Shown here: positions 1 through 9,189 of the stretch, piece by piece | Layout of the letters: each line of letters starts with the position of its first letter | How positions within the stretch are numbered: position 1 is the first letter of the stretch | Program-made: the position numbers and the translations under genes | The notes under the pieces: model-generated | Databases searched by the model: none | Told to the model about the DNA's origin: nothing | Seen by the model: the letters and a program-made list of their open reading frames with translations, nothing else | NCBI RefSeq assembly: GCF_036227325.1 | Contig: NZ_CP109467.1 | Span: forward strand, 2,356,001-2,420,000 | Source of the DNA: Streptomyces sp. NBC_01465 | GTDB taxonomy: Bacteria > Actinomycetota > Actinomycetes > Streptomycetales > Streptomycetaceae | Direction of reading: 5' to 3' | DNA length: 64,000 nt

Positions 1-581
1 GCTTCGATGAGGCGGCGCTTGGCCATGCGGCCGATCACCACCAACTTGTCCAGGTCCACGGCCAGTTGGGAGTCCGGGTCCGGAGTCGTCGCCAGTTTCT
101 CCTCGGCGAAGAGGCCCGCTTCGACCTTGCGGGCGAGGTCCACCTCCTCGGCCGCGGTGAGGAGTGGGATGCGGCCGATCTCGCGTAAGTACTGGCGGAA
201 GAGATCGGAGGAGGGGCCTCCGGTGTCCGCACGGTTGCGGCTGGGTTCGGGAGGCTCGGGGACCTCTTCCTCCTCCATGACGGCCTCGGCGGGTGCGTCC
301 GGTTCGCTCTCCGGTTCCGCTTCGGGATGGTGAGCGGCCCTGCTCTGCGCGGGGACTGCCGTGACCACGTCGTTGTCGGTCAGGGTCTGGGTCTGCACGG
401 GTGCGACCTCCAGGGTTCTCGCTGCCGGATCGGGGGCGTGCGGCAGCGGGACATGGGCGGCCGAGCCGCCGTCCGTCCCGTACACGATGAGCGGATCCGC
501 GGGGGTGAAATGCCCACTGTCAGTGGGCCGGCCGCGCTCCGAGGACTCAGGCACCGCAACCCAGTGTGGGGTACGACACAT
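1..581 (-). CDS. hrdA: Principal-type RNA polymerase sigma factor, HrdA-like (3' part outside window)
   Basis: The reading frame is open through the left edge, and 193 N-terminal residues are visible. The first ~105 are acidic, Pro/Ala-rich and poorly conserved. After them comes sigma-70 region 1.2: [19 protein letters not shown], then [14 protein letters not shown], then [19 protein letters not shown] at the edge. Regions 2-4 (core and promoter binding) lie outside. The ATG at 581 is chosen; an in-frame GTG lies 9 bases upstream and a stop occurs shortly before that. In Streptomyces the vegetative sigma factor is HrdB; the non-essential paralogue hrdA sits beside dnaG, so HrdA is the likelier identity. 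That assignment rests on gene context. The dnaG-to-sigma order resembles the E. coli rpsU-dnaG-rpoD operon. Confidence 0.85.
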   Translation of the reverse strand, partial: MCRTPHWVAVPESSERGRPTDSGHFTPADPLIVYGTDGGSAAHVPLPHAPDPAARTLEVAPVQTQTLTDNDVVTAVPAQSRAAHHPEAEPESEPDAPAEAVMEEEEVPEPPEPSRNRADTGGPSSDLFRQYLREIGRIPLLTAAEEVDLARKVEAGLFAEEKLATTPDPDSQLAVDLDKLVVIGRMAKRRLIE

Positions 582-623
582 CGCCGCCACGAGGGGCGTG
601 CGGTGACTTTTTGAGTCCGCGCT

Positions 624-639
624 GTAACCGGGCGGTTAC
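624..639. promoter_or_regulatory. Inverted repeat between dnaG and the sigma-factor gene
   Basis: GTAACC and GGTTAC are perfect 6-bp arms around a GGGC loop, in the 82-bp gap between the dnaG stop and the sigma start. No T-run follows, so it could be an operator or a weak attenuator. Its function is not known. Confidence 0.4.
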
Positions 640-663
640 CGGGGTGGGGGCGGAGGGGCCGGG

Positions 664-2559
664 TTAGAGGGCTTCCGCGCCTCGGTTGCGCAGCGACTGG
701 CCGTACTGCTGGAGGACCCAGAGCTCGTTCTGGACGGCTGCCAGGTGCTCCGGGGAGCCGTGGCCGCCGAGGCGGGTCAGGGTGCCCTGGACCTCGACGA
801 TGCGGCGGTCGACGGCGCGCAGGCGGACGTGGACCAGCTGGTCTCCCGCGTACACCTCGTCGACGTTCTTGGCGTGGATCGCCTCTACGGCCAGCTCGGT
901 GACGAGCGCGCGGACCGTGTCGTTGGGGGCGATGTCGATGACCGTGGTCAGGTAGTCGGGGGTGGCCTGGTCGGCGCCGCCCGCCTCCTCGATGCACTGG
1001 CGGACCGCTGCGTACGGGGGCGCCGTGAACTCGTCGATGCCGTACGCGTCGAAGGCCGGGGAGACCAACTCCGGGCGCTGCAGGGCCAGTTTGAGGAGCT
1101 CGCGCTCGGTGCGATGCGCCGGGGAGCGGAGGTTGAGGGCCGGGCCGCCGGAGGGGGCCGTGGGGGCCTGGATCTCGCCGCGGGCGGAGCCGCCGCGGGT
1201 GGGAGCCGGCGCCTTGCCGCCGTTGTTCCGGGCCCACTGGGCGAGCTGGCTGATGCGCTTGACGACGAACTGGGTGTCCAGGATGCCGAGCATGCCGGCC
1301 AGCTGGACCGCGACCTCGTGCTGCGCGCCGCTGTTCTTGATGCGGGCGACGACCGGGGCCGCCTCGTCGAGGGCGGCGGCGCGGCCGGCCGGGGTCTCGA
1401 GGTCGTAGCGGCCGACGATCTGGCGGAGGGCGAACTCGAAGAGCGGGGTGCGGGGTTCGACCAGGTCCCGTACGGTCTCGTCGCCCTTGGCGAGGCGCAG
1501 GTCGCAGGGGTCCATGCCGTCGGGGGCGATCGCGATGTACGTCTCGGCGGCGAACTTCTGGTCGTCCTCGAAGGCGCGGAGGGCCGCCTTCTGGCCCGCT
1601 GCGTCACCGTCGAAGGTGAAGATGACGCGGGCCGATCCGTTGTCCATCAGGAGGCGGCGGAGGATCTTGATGTGGTCGGTGCCGAAAGCCGTGCCGCAGG
1701 TGGCGACGGCGGTCGTGACGCCCGCGAGGTGGCAGGCCATGACGTCGGTGTACCCCTCGACGACCACGGCCCGCGACGACTTGGCGATCTCCTTCTTGGC
1801 CAGGTCGATTCCGTACAGGACCTGGGACTTCTTGTAGATCGCCGTCTCGGGGGTGTTGAGGTACTTGGGGCCGTTGTCGTCGTCGCGGAGCTTGCGCGCG
1901 CCGAAGCCGACGACCTCGCCGCTGATGTCGCGGATCGGCCACATCAGGCGTCCGCGGAAGCGGTCGATGGGCTTTCCGCCGCGGGCCTCCTGGGAGAGGC
2001 CGGAGGTGATCAGCTCCTTGTCGCTGAAGCCCTTGCCGCGGAGGTGGCGCGTCAGGTGGTCCCATCCTGCGGGGCTGTAGCCGACGCTGAAGTGCTGGGC
2101 CGCGGACTGGTCGAAGCCGCGCTCGGCCAGGAACTTGCGGCCGATCTCCGCCTCGGGGGTGTCCAGCTGCTCGACGTAGAACTGGGCGGCCGCCTTGTGC
2201 GCCTCGACCAGGCGGATGCGCTCGCCGCGCTGGTGGGAGGGGTTGTACCCGCCCTCTTCGTACCGGAGGGTGATGCCCGCGGTGCCCGCGAGCCTCTCGA
2301 CCGCCTCCGAGAAGGAGAGGTGGTCGATCTTCCGGATGAAGGCGATCGTGTCGCCGCCCTCCTGGCAGCCGAAGCAGTGGAAGAGACCCTTGCTCGGGCT
2401 GACCTGGAAGGACGGGGACTTCTCGTCGTGGAAGGGGCAGAGGCCCTTGAGGTTGCCGCCGCCCGCGTTGCGCAGCTGGAGGTATTCGGACACGACGGCG
2501 TCGATCGGGACCGCGTCCCGGACCGCCTTCACGTCGTCATCGTTGATCCTGCCTGCCAC
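664..2559 (-). CDS. dnaG: DNA primase DnaG
   Basis: This cytoplasmic enzyme makes RNA primers for lagging-strand synthesis and works with the DnaB helicase. The 631-residue length is normal for the family. The N-terminal zinc-binding domain has C41, H44, C62 and C65 (CPFHDEKSPSF, then FHCFGC). The RNA polymerase/TOPRIM core follows, with VVVEGYTD around residue 265 and FDGDAAGQKA around 315. The C-terminal ~200 residues are the variable DnaB-interaction part. The start ATG at 2559 begins MAGRINDDDVKAVRDAV, the usual Streptomyces N-terminus. It lies 28 bp after the upstream flavoprotein stop and is followed by the sigma-factor gene on the same strand. Confidence 0.98.
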   Translation of the reverse strand: MAGRINDDDVKAVRDAVPIDAVVSEYLQLRNAGGGNLKGLCPFHDEKSPSFQVSPSKGLFHCFGCQEGGDTIAFIRKIDHLSFSEAVERLAGTAGITLRYEEGGYNPSHQRGERIRLVEAHKAAAQFYVEQLDTPEAEIGRKFLAERGFDQSAAQHFSVGYSPAGWDHLTRHLRGKGFSDKELITSGLSQEARGGKPIDRFRGRLMWPIRDISGEVVGFGARKLRDDDNGPKYLNTPETAIYKKSQVLYGIDLAKKEIAKSSRAVVVEGYTDVMACHLAGVTTAVATCGTAFGTDHIKILRRLLMDNGSARVIFTFDGDAAGQKAALRAFEDDQKFAAETYIAIAPDGMDPCDLRLAKGDETVRDLVEPRTPLFEFALRQIVGRYDLETPAGRAAALDEAAPVVARIKNSGAQHEVAVQLAGMLGILDTQFVVKRISQLAQWARNNGGKAPAPTRGGSARGEIQAPTAPSGGPALNLRSPAHRTERELLKLALQRPELVSPAFDAYGIDEFTAPPYAAVRQCIEEAGGADQATPDYLTTVIDIAPNDTVRALVTELAVEAIHAKNVDEVYAGDQLVHVRLRAVDRRIVEVQGTLTRLGGHGSPEHLAAVQNELWVLQQYGQSLRNRGAEAL

Positions 2560-2587
2560 GTAAGGAGTCTACGGGGAGGGACTGACA

Positions 2588-3850
2588 TCAGACTGCCAGG
2601 GAGTCCAGGGGCACCGACGGGTCCCCCAGCAACTCGGGGTTCACCTCCGTCCGCGAGCGGATCAGCTGCTGGATCGTGTCTGTGACGTCCCACACATTGA
2701 CGTTCATCCCGGCCAGCACGCGGTGGTCCTTCAGCCAGAAGGCGATGAACTCGCGCTTGCCCGCGTCGCCGCGGATGACCACCTGGTCGTACGAGCCCGG
2801 GGGCGCCCAGCCCGAGTACTCCAGGCCCAGGTCGTACTGGTCGGAGAAGAAGTAGGGGATCCGGTCGTAGCTGACCTCGTGGCCCAGCATCGCGCGGGCA
2901 GCGGCGGGGCCGCCGTTGAGGGCGTTGGCCCAGTGCTCGACGCGGACGGTGGTGTCGAGGAAGGGGTGCTGGGCGGAGGCCACGTCACCGGCCGCGTAGA
3001 TGTCGGGGTCGGAGGTCTGCAGGCTCGCGTTCACCGCGATGCCGCCGCCGTGTTCGCGGGGCGCGAGGTCCAGGCCTGCCGCCTCGGCGAGGCCCGTACG
3101 GGGTGCGGCGCCGATCGCGGCGAGGACGTCGTGGGCGGGGTGCTCCTCGCCGTCGGAGGTCAGGGCCGCCAGGACCATGCCGTCGTGTCCGGTGATCTCC
3201 GTGAGGCGGGCGCCGAAGTGGAAGCGGACGCCGTGGGAGGTGTGCAGGTCGGTGAAGATCTGGCCGAGCTCAGGGCCGATGACCTGATGGAGCGGGGTGG
3301 CTTCCGGTTCGACCACGGTCACCTCGGCCCCGTAGCCGCGCGCGGCCGCCGCCACCTCCAGGCCGATCCAGCCCGCCCCGGCGACGACCAGGTGGCCGTT
3401 GTCGCGGCCGAGCGCGGACAGCACGTTGCGCAGCCGGTCGGCGTGGGCCAGGCGGCGCAGATGGTGGACGCCGGCGAGGTCCGTGCCGGGGATGTCGAGG
3501 CGGCGGGGTTCGGCGCCGGTGGCCAGGAGGAGCTTGTCGTAGTGGATGAGGGTGCCCTCGCCGAGACGTACGGCCTTGGCGGTGCGGTCGATCGCGACGA
3601 CCGTCTGGCCCAGGTGCAGCTCGACGTCGGCCTGTGCGTACCAGGCGGGCTCGTGGACGAAGACGCTGTCGCGCTCCTCCTTGCCGGTGAGGAAGCCCTT
3701 GGAGAGCGGCGGGCGTTCATAGGGGTGGTCGCGTTCGTCCCCGACGAGGATCACCCGGCCGGTGAACCCCTCGCCGCGGAGCGTCTCGGCGGCTTTCGCC
3801 CCCGCCAGGCCCCCGCCGATGATGACGAACGTGCGATGTGCGTCGACCAC
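2588..3850 (-). CDS. FAD/NAD-dependent ferredoxin-reductase-like oxidoreductase
   Basis: This 420-residue protein has two dinucleotide-binding motifs: GGGLAG near residue 13 (FAD) and GAGWIG near residue 160 (NAD(P)H). It also carries the second FAD signature YAAGDVA and the EHWANALNGG segment, typical of the C-terminal domain of ferredoxin/rubredoxin/putidaredoxin reductases. The family passes electrons from NAD(P)H to a small iron-sulfur partner; no partner gene is adjacent. The GTG start at 3850 is preceded by GAGGAGG at good spacing. The longer open frame upstream is unlike the family, so I do not extend it. The physiological substrate cannot be read from the sequence. Confidence 0.9.
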   Translation of the reverse strand: MVDAHRTFVIIGGGLAGAKAAETLRGEGFTGRVILVGDERDHPYERPPLSKGFLTGKEERDSVFVHEPAWYAQADVELHLGQTVVAIDRTAKAVRLGEGTLIHYDKLLLATGAEPRRLDIPGTDLAGVHHLRRLAHADRLRNVLSALGRDNGHLVVAGAGWIGLEVAAAARGYGAEVTVVEPEATPLHQVIGPELGQIFTDLHTSHGVRFHFGARLTEITGHDGMVLAALTSDGEEHPAHDVLAAIGAAPRTGLAEAAGLDLAPREHGGGIAVNASLQTSDPDIYAAGDVASAQHPFLDTTVRVEHWANALNGGPAAARAMLGHEVSYDRIPYFFSDQYDLGLEYSGWAPPGSYDQVVIRGDAGKREFIAFWLKDHRVLAGMNVNVWDVTDTIQQLIRSRTEVNPELLGDPSVPLDSLAV

Positions 3851-3948
3851 TTGATGCCTCCTCGATGTGCCTGCGCCACTTGCGAGCGTCCCGCACGGAG
3901 CGTGATGGGGGAAGAGGGGGCGGGTGCCCGGGCGTGTCTTTTGGCTGG

Positions 3949-4725
3949 TTAGACCCAGGTGTCGTGGGCGAGTTTCGCAACCAGAGCGAGGACTACGCAG
4001 AGCAGGGCGACGCGGACGAAGGCGGAGCCGCGGCGCAGTGCCGTACGGGCGCCGAGTGTGCCGCCCGCGACGTTCGCGACCGCCATCCCGGCGCCCAGCG
4101 TCCACAGGACGTGGCCCAGTGCCGCGAAGAGGGCGAGGGCTCCGAGGTCGGTGCCGACCGAGACGACCTTGGCCATGGCGGAGCCGCGCAGGAAGTCGCT
4201 GCCGAGGAGCGAGACGAAGGCCATGACCAGCAGGACCCCGGTGCCGGAACCCAGCACTCCGCTGTAGAAGCCGACCACCGCGCCGAGCAGGCAGTTGAGT
4301 GGCACGCAACTACGGTGCGTGTGCGGGTCCTTGGGCGCACAGGACCTGCCCGGCCAGGCGACCCAGGCCGCCGCGAGGACCAGTACCGCCATCACGGCCG
4401 GTCTGAACACGTTCTGCGGGAGGTGTGAAGCGGTCAGCGCGCCGGCCACCGAGGCCGGGATGCCGGCCAGTCCCGCGGCGGCGACCGGACGCCAGTCGAC
4501 GGGCACCTTGCGGCTGTAGGCCACGGCCGCCGACGAGGTGCCGGTGATCGCGACCAGTTTGTTGGTGCCCAGCACGGTCGCGACCGACGCACCCGGCAGC
4601 GCGAAGAGCAGCGCGGGGATCTGGATCAGTCCCCCGCCGCCGACCACCGCGTCGAGCCAGCCGGCCGCGAGCGCCACCGCGAGCAGGGCACAAATGCCCC
4701 AGACATCAAGATCGAGTACGTCCAC
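3949..4725 (-). CDS. TauE/SafE family sulfite/anion exporter-like membrane protein
   Basis: This 258-residue integral membrane protein has about eight hydrophobic segments. It shows the family hallmarks AGWLDAVVGGGGLIQIPALL near the N-terminus, LGTNKLVAITGTSSAA, and a second half-repeat with FYSGVLGSGTGVLL. TauE/SafE proteins are thought to move small organosulfur or sulfite anions; the substrate here is unknown. The GTG at 4725 has a GGGGGA ribosome site just upstream and gives the normal length, whereas the frame further upstream is not membrane-like. It precedes the flavoprotein gene by 98 bp on the same strand and may be co-transcribed with it. A paralogue lies at 27422-28210. Confidence 0.88.
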   Translation of the reverse strand: MDVLDLDVWGICALLAVALAAGWLDAVVGGGGLIQIPALLFALPGASVATVLGTNKLVAITGTSSAAVAYSRKVPVDWRPVAAAGLAGIPASVAGALTASHLPQNVFRPAVMAVLVLAAAWVAWPGRSCAPKDPHTHRSCVPLNCLLGAVVGFYSGVLGSGTGVLLVMAFVSLLGSDFLRGSAMAKVVSVGTDLGALALFAALGHVLWTLGAGMAVANVAGGTLGARTALRRGSAFVRVALLCVVLALVAKLAHDTWV

Positions 4726-4929
4726 ACCGCATCCCCCGGTGCGGCGGCTCGCGGAGTCTCCCCCCGTGGGACAGCCGCGGCCGCCGCCGTCCAAGAGTGT
4801 GTGCGGGACGGGGGGTTGACGGAGGTTTCGTCCAGAATGCAAAGGGAGCGCAAACGTCAGCGGCGTTGTTGGCTACGCTCCTGGAGGAGCAGAGGCAGGA
4901 AGCGGGACAGACCGGGCGCAGGGGGGCGC

Positions 4930-5922
4930 ATGTTACGTATCCACTTCGGCACTGAAGACCTCAACCGATTAAGGGTGGCGGCCGGACCGGACCCACTGTG
5001 GGAGACGGTGCACAGCCTGCACCTCCTGCAGAACCGGCAGGCCGCGCTCGTCTTCGACCCCTGGCGGCGCGAGGTGCGGGCCGCGCTCGCGAAGGCCGGG
5101 CTCACCGAGACGGTGGCCGCGCTCCACCGGCTCTGCCCGTGGGCCGAGTACTTCCCCGACTTCCTCACCCCGGGGCAGGGCATCGACGATCTGGAGACCG
5201 GGATCGAGCAGGTTCTCTCGGTACCGATACGGCGCCTGGGCCGGGAGATCGGGCACCTCTACCCCGGTACGCGGCCGCTGCCGCCCGGGGCCCGGAGCCT
5301 GGCCGGCGGGGACCCGCGGACCCTGTCAGGGCTCGGTGACGCGTTGCGCCGCTACCACGCGGTGGCAGTCGCCCCCTACGCCGGGGAGATCAGGACGGTG
5401 GTGGCAGCCGACCGTCTGGTGCGGGCGGATGCGGCGCTGAACGCGGGCCCCGGCGGGCTCCTGACCAGCTACCAGCCCGATCTGGCCTGGCGCGGGGACC
5501 GGCTCGAGTCGGCCTATCCGGTGGCGAAGGAACTCGCCCTGGAAGGGCGGGCGTTGACGCTGATCCCCTCCTTCTTCTGCGTACGGAGCCCGGTCGCCCT
5601 GGCCGACCACGAACTGCCGCCCGTGCTCGTCCACCCGCTCACTCCCGCGCCCGGCTGGCTGGCCAGGTCCCGGGCCACGGATCCCGCGCAACTTCCGGTG
5701 GGGCAGCTGATCGGGCCGACCCGGGCGACCGTACTGGACGCGCTGGAGCGGCCGTTGACGACGACTCAGATCGGCGAGGCCCTGCGGATCACCCTCTCCA
5801 CGGCGAGCCGGCACGCCACCGTGCTGCGCGAGTCCGGTCTTGTCACCTCGGAGCGGCGCGGCTCCGCGGTCGTGCACACCCGGTCCCGGCTGGGCGACGC
5901 GCTCATGGACGGGCGGCTGTGA
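4930..5922 (+). CDS. ArsR-type winged-helix transcriptional regulator with a long N-terminal domain
   Basis: The protein has 330 residues. The C-terminal ~75 form a winged helix-turn-helix: [20 protein letters not shown], then [19 protein letters not shown], with a wing at RRGSAVVH. The first ~250 residues resemble the uncharacterised extension of large Streptomyces ArsR-like regulators (compare the gene at 58937-60055) and probably sense a ligand or partner. The ATG at 4930 follows a G-rich ribosome site. It is divergent from the TauE permease, with 204 bp between the starts, and overlaps dgt tail-to-tail by 20 bp. The target is unknown; the divergent permease is the obvious candidate. Confidence 0.82.
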   Translation: MLRIHFGTEDLNRLRVAAGPDPLWETVHSLHLLQNRQAALVFDPWRREVRAALAKAGLTETVAALHRLCPWAEYFPDFLTPGQGIDDLETGIEQVLSVPIRRLGREIGHLYPGTRPLPPGARSLAGGDPRTLSGLGDALRRYHAVAVAPYAGEIRTVVAADRLVRADAALNAGPGGLLTSYQPDLAWRGDRLESAYPVAKELALEGRALTLIPSFFCVRSPVALADHELPPVLVHPLTPAPGWLARSRATDPAQLPVGQLIGPTRATVLDALERPLTTTQIGEALRITLSTASRHATVLRESGLVTSERRGSAVVHTRSRLGDALMDGRL

Positions 5923-7186
5923 ACAGCCGGTGCAGGGAGCGGGCCGAGGCGTCGGTGAGGGCGGCGATCTGGTCGACGACCACGCGCTTGCGGGTCCTGT
6001 CGTCGGACGCCGCGTCGAACAGGGCGCGGAACTGCGGGTCGAGGCCTTCGGGGGCGCGGGCGGTGAGCGCCTCGGCGAGCTCGGCGAGGACGATGCGCTG
6101 GTCGGCGCGGAGCCGCTCCTGCTCGTCGCGCTGCATGACGTAGAGGTCGGCGACGGCCTTGAGGACGGCGCACTCCAGGCGGGCCTCGCGCGGGACGACC
6201 AGTTCGGCCGCGTACCGGGTGAGCCTGCCCGTTCCGTACGAGGCACGGGTCGCGGCTTCGGCGGCGAGGCAGAAGCGGCCGATGAGCTGGCTGGTGGCGT
6301 CCTTCAGCCGGGCCTGGGCGACGGCCGTCCCGTCGTATCCGTGCGGCCACCACTCCTGGCCGAGGAGGCGGTCCAGGGCCTCGGCCAGCTCGTGCGGGTC
6401 GGTGTCCTCCGGTACGTAACGGCCGATGGCGGCGGTCCAGATGGCGGCCCGTTCGTGCTCGGAGTAGAGGCAGTTGGGGTCGATGTGGCCGGCGTGCAGG
6501 CCGTCCTCGACGTCGTGCACGGAGTAGGCGACGTCGTCGGACCAGTCCATGACCTGGGCCTCGAAGCACTTGCGGTCGTCGGGGGCGCCCTCGCGGGCCC
6601 AGGCGAAGACGGGCAGGTCGTCCTCGTACACGCCGAACTTGGGCGAGTCGGGCTCGGTGGGGTGACTGCCGCGCGGCCAGGGGTACTTGGTGGCGGCGTC
6701 GAGAGCGGCGCGGGTGAGGTTGAGGCCGACGCTGACCAGGTCGCCGGTGCGCTCGGAGTGGACGAAGCGCTTCGGCTCGATGCGGGTGAGGAGGCGCAGC
6801 GACTGGGCGTTGCCCTCGAAGCCGCCGCAGTCCTTCGCGAAGTCGTTGAGGGCCTGTTCGCCGTTGTGGCCGAAGGGCGGGTGGCCCATGTCGTGCGAGA
6901 GGCAGGCCGCTTCGACGAGGTCGGGATCGCAGCCGAGGGCGGCACCGAGCTCACGGCCGACCTGGGCGCACTCCAGGGAGTGGGTCAGTCGGGTGCGGGG
7001 GCTGGCGTCCCAGATCTGGGTCCTGGATCCGGGGGTGACGACCTGGGTCTTGCCGGCGAGGCGGCGCAGTGCGGAGGAGTGCAGCACGCGGGCGCGGTCG
7101 CGCTGGAAGGCGGTGCGGCCAGGGCGCTTGTCGGGCTCGGGGTCCCAGCGTTCGATGTCGGTCGGGGTGTACGCAGTGCCTTCCAT
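5903..7186 (-). CDS. dgt: Deoxyguanosinetriphosphate triphosphohydrolase (HD domain)
   Basis: This enzyme hydrolyses dGTP (and possibly other dNTPs) to the deoxynucleoside and triphosphate, controlling dNTP pools. The 427-residue protein shows the HD-domain metal ligands H69 (RLTHSLE), H98-D99 ([14 protein letters not shown]), H102 and H107. A conserved N-terminal signature reads [20 protein letters not shown]. In actinobacteria dgt commonly accompanies dnaG, as it does here about 3 kb away. The start is ATG at 7186. The 3' end overlaps the convergent ArsR-type gene by 20 bp. Confidence 0.95.
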   Translation of the reverse strand: MEGTAYTPTDIERWDPEPDKRPGRTAFQRDRARVLHSSALRRLAGKTQVVTPGSRTQIWDASPRTRLTHSLECAQVGRELGAALGCDPDLVEAACLSHDMGHPPFGHNGEQALNDFAKDCGGFEGNAQSLRLLTRIEPKRFVHSERTGDLVSVGLNLTRAALDAATKYPWPRGSHPTEPDSPKFGVYEDDLPVFAWAREGAPDDRKCFEAQVMDWSDDVAYSVHDVEDGLHAGHIDPNCLYSEHERAAIWTAAIGRYVPEDTDPHELAEALDRLLGQEWWPHGYDGTAVAQARLKDATSQLIGRFCLAAEAATRASYGTGRLTRYAAELVVPREARLECAVLKAVADLYVMQRDEQERLRADQRIVLAELAEALTARAPEGLDPQFRALFDAASDDRTRKRVVVDQIAALTDASARSLHRLFTAARP

Positions 7187-7221
7187 GCACCGAGGGTAAG
7201 TGGCCGGACTGACAGCGGGCC

Positions 7222-8118
7222 TCAGGCGGTGGCGGCCAGGTGGAGCGGGGCGGTGTCCTGCGCACCGGCCAGGGCGCGGTCGTAACGCTGCAGGATCAGC
7301 CGGGCGAGGGCGGGGTGCGCGCCGAGCGGGGCGGCGGCGATCCAGGGGGCGGCGGCCGCGCTCGCGGAGGCGAAACGTCCCGGCGCGGTGAAGTACGAGG
7401 CGACCGCGACCCGGTGCCGGCCCCTGGCTGCCAGCGCGCGCACGGCTTCGCGGACGGTGGGCGATGCGGCGGACGCGTACCCCGGCAGGACGGGGACACC
7501 GCCGAGCCGCTCGCTGAGCATCGCGGCCGTACGGCGTACGTCGGCGGCCGAAGCGGGGTCGCGCGAACCGGCGGCGGCGAGGACGACCCCGGTGGAGCGG
7601 GCGGCTCCGTCGGCGGTACGCCAGCCGGCCTCGACGAGCCGCGCGTACAACGCCTCGACCAGCAACGGGTGCGGGCCCAGCGGGGCGGCGGTGCGGGTGT
7701 GGAGGCGGGGCGCGGTGGCGACGGCCTCGGGGAGGTCGTGCTTGATGTGGTAGCCGCGGCTGAGGAGGAGGGGGACGAGGACGGCCTGTCCGGTGCCGAG
7801 TACGGCGAGGGAGGCGGGGAGCAGGGGTTCGTTCAGCTCGATGTGGCCGAGGCGCACGGAAAGTCCGGGGCGCAGGTCACGGACGCGCTCCAGGAGGGTC
7901 GTCACGGTGCGCAGGGCCTGCGGGTCGCGGCTGCCGTGGGCGACGGCGACGAGGGTGGGCGCGGTCTGGTCAGGGTGCACGGGCCTGCGGGATCCGTTCA
8001 GTGAGACAAGGCTGAGCTGGGTTCCGAGTTGGGCGGTGATGCGGGTCAGCAGACCCGATGTGGTGTCGAGAGGCAGTAATTCGGGCCGTACATCGCGAGG
8101 GTGCTCGGGCTCCGTCAT
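7222..8118 (-). CDS. Sirohydrochlorin chelatase / CbiX-like protein
   Basis: This 298-residue protein has two tandem CbiX-like halves. The first has the family motif [10 protein letters not shown] with H61, the likely metal-insertion histidine. The second has AAAGSRDP without the histidine, as is usual for the degenerate half. The family inserts iron (siroheme) or cobalt into sirohydrochlorin or related tetrapyrroles. Siroheme is the cofactor of NirB at 34517-37027, so a role in nitrite assimilation is a reasonable inference. The ATG at 8118 starts after a gap shared with the divergent DUF4132 operon. A candidate GlnR-like element lies 23 bp upstream. The ~50 residues before the first half are non-conserved. 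Confidence 0.85.
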   Translation of the reverse strand: MTEPEHPRDVRPELLPLDTTSGLLTRITAQLGTQLSLVSLNGSRRPVHPDQTAPTLVAVAHGSRDPQALRTVTTLLERVRDLRPGLSVRLGHIELNEPLLPASLAVLGTGQAVLVPLLLSRGYHIKHDLPEAVATAPRLHTRTAAPLGPHPLLVEALYARLVEAGWRTADGAARSTGVVLAAAGSRDPASAADVRRTAAMLSERLGGVPVLPGYASAASPTVREAVRALAARGRHRVAVASYFTAPGRFASASAAAAPWIAAAPLGAHPALARLILQRYDRALAGAQDTAPLHLAATA

Positions 8119-8140
8119 GGACCGACCCTGCCAGGCGGAG

Positions 8141-8167
8141 GTTGCCCCGGGATTGCGTGAGGGTGAC
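8141..8167 (-). promoter_or_regulatory. Candidate GlnR-like element upstream of the siroheme chelatase
   Basis: Read on the minus strand: GTCAC, 6 nt, GCAAT, 6 nt, GCAAC. The Streptomyces GlnR pattern is gTnAC, 6 nt, GaAAC, repeated with the same spacing. The first half-site is perfect and the others are partial. The spacing and the nitrogen-related gene support it; the match alone is weak. Confidence 0.3.
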
Positions 8168-8204
8168 GGGTCTTTTCCTGAGCCTCACCGACCCCGGACG
8201 TCGA

Positions 8205-8227
8205 TTGTCAGTGCCCTCACTTACGGT
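8205..8227 (+). promoter_or_regulatory. RecA-independent DNA-damage (PafBC-type, RecA-NDp) promoter of the DUF4132 operon
   Basis: TTGTCAGTG (8205-8213), exactly 8 nt, then TACGGT (8222-8227). This matches the published mycobacterial/Streptomyces RecA-NDp consensus tTGTCrgtg, N8, TAnnnT, recognised with the WYL-domain activator PafBC. The ATG at 8290 is about 60 nt downstream of the -10, with a GGGGAGGGAG ribosome site. Function is inferred from the motif. Confidence 0.75.
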
Positions 8228-8289
8228 GATCGGCAACTGAAGTTGATGTTCGGGGAGAGCATCGGCCAATCCGGGGAGGGAGCTCTGCC

Positions 8290-9189
8290 ATGGGCTGGAT
8301 CGAGACGGCGACGGGCGGATATTCCGTCGGCCTGGACGGCACGAAAGTGCTGTGCAGGAACGCGGCGGGCCGTGCGCTGAAGCAGGTGCCCGCCAAGCTC
8401 CGCGACGACGCGGAGGTGGTGCGGCTGCGGCAGGTGGCGCAGTGGCTGGAGCGGCACGCACGGGAGTGCCGCGAGCAGGTGGACACCTGGCTGGTGCGGT
8501 CGCTGCCGGTGCCGGCCGCGCTGCTGGCGCGGGTCTGGCCGGATCCCGCCTGGCAGGAGGCGCTGCGGGATCTGGTGGTGGCGCCGGTGGGCGCGGACGG
8601 TGACGCCGACTTCGCGCGTGCCGGGTTCCTGCGGGACGCGGATCCGGATCCGAGCCGGGGGCTGGGCGTGGTCGACCTCGACGGGGACTCGGTACGGCTG
8701 ACGGAGGAGTCCGTGCTGATCCCCCATCCCGTGCTGCTGCTCGAAGACCTGGAGGAACTGCGCGAGTTCGCGGCGGAGCTGGGCGTCGAGCAGGGGCTGG
8801 AGCAGTTGTTCCGCGAGGTGTGGCCGCGGCCCGCCGACCTCGAAGGGCCGGCCGGTGCCGCGCACGAGTGGGGCGCGTACGCGGGCGGGACGTTCGAGGA
8901 GTTGCGTCATGCGACGGGCCGGGCGGTGGCGGCCGGGTACCGGGTGCGCGGTGGATACGCGGTGTGTCCGACGGTCGAGGGCGGCAGGCCTGTGGAGGCC
9001 GCGTACTGGGTGGGCGACGACTACCCGGAGGGCGAGGCGTACACCGGCGCTCTGGAGTGGCGGGACGCCGGCGGCAAGCGGCTGACTCTGCGCGAAGTGG
9101 GGCCTGTGGCCTGGTCGGAGGGGGCGCGGATGGCTGCGCTGGTGTTCGCGGGGCGTGTGGTCAAGGACGACGAGGGGGAACTGCTGTGA
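8290..9189 (+). CDS. DUF4132 (MolR/YehI C-terminal-like) protein
   Basis: This 299-residue protein resembles the DUF4132 domain at the C-terminus of E. coli YehI (MolR). It has the N-terminal strand pattern GYSVGLDGTKVLCRN, a helix with ALKQVPAKLRDDAEV, the central SVLIPHPVLLLEDLEEL, and the terminal GPVAWSEGARMAALVF. In E. coli the domain is part of a ~1200-residue protein; here it stands alone as the first gene of the set. Its molecular activity is unknown. It starts after the damage-type promoter at 8205-8227 and ends in a GTGA overlap with the next gene, which implies translational coupling. I am confident of the family and have no basis for a catalytic claim. Confidence 0.8.
   Translation: MGWIETATGGYSVGLDGTKVLCRNAAGRALKQVPAKLRDDAEVVRLRQVAQWLERHARECREQVDTWLVRSLPVPAALLARVWPDPAWQEALRDLVVAPVGADGDADFARAGFLRDADPDPSRGLGVVDLDGDSVRLTEESVLIPHPVLLLEDLEELREFAAELGVEQGLEQLFREVWPRPADLEGPAGAAHEWGAYAGGTFEELRHATGRAVAAGYRVRGGYAVCPTVEGGRPVEAAYWVGDDYPEGEAYTGALEWRDAGGKRLTLREVGPVAWSEGARMAALVFAGRVVKDDEGELL

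Noticed and set aside
517..526. CTGTCAGTGG on the plus strand as a second DNA-damage promoter
   Set aside because: It lacks a TAnnnT hexamer 8 nt downstream, lies inside the sigma-factor coding region and precedes no plus-strand gene.
745..2685. Long open frame (646 codons) on the plus strand opposite dnaG
   Set aside because: It mirrors dnaG in the high-GC antisense frame, is rich in Val/Gly/Ala/Asp, and has no recognisable motif. Antisense open frames of this type are expected in Streptomyces DNA.
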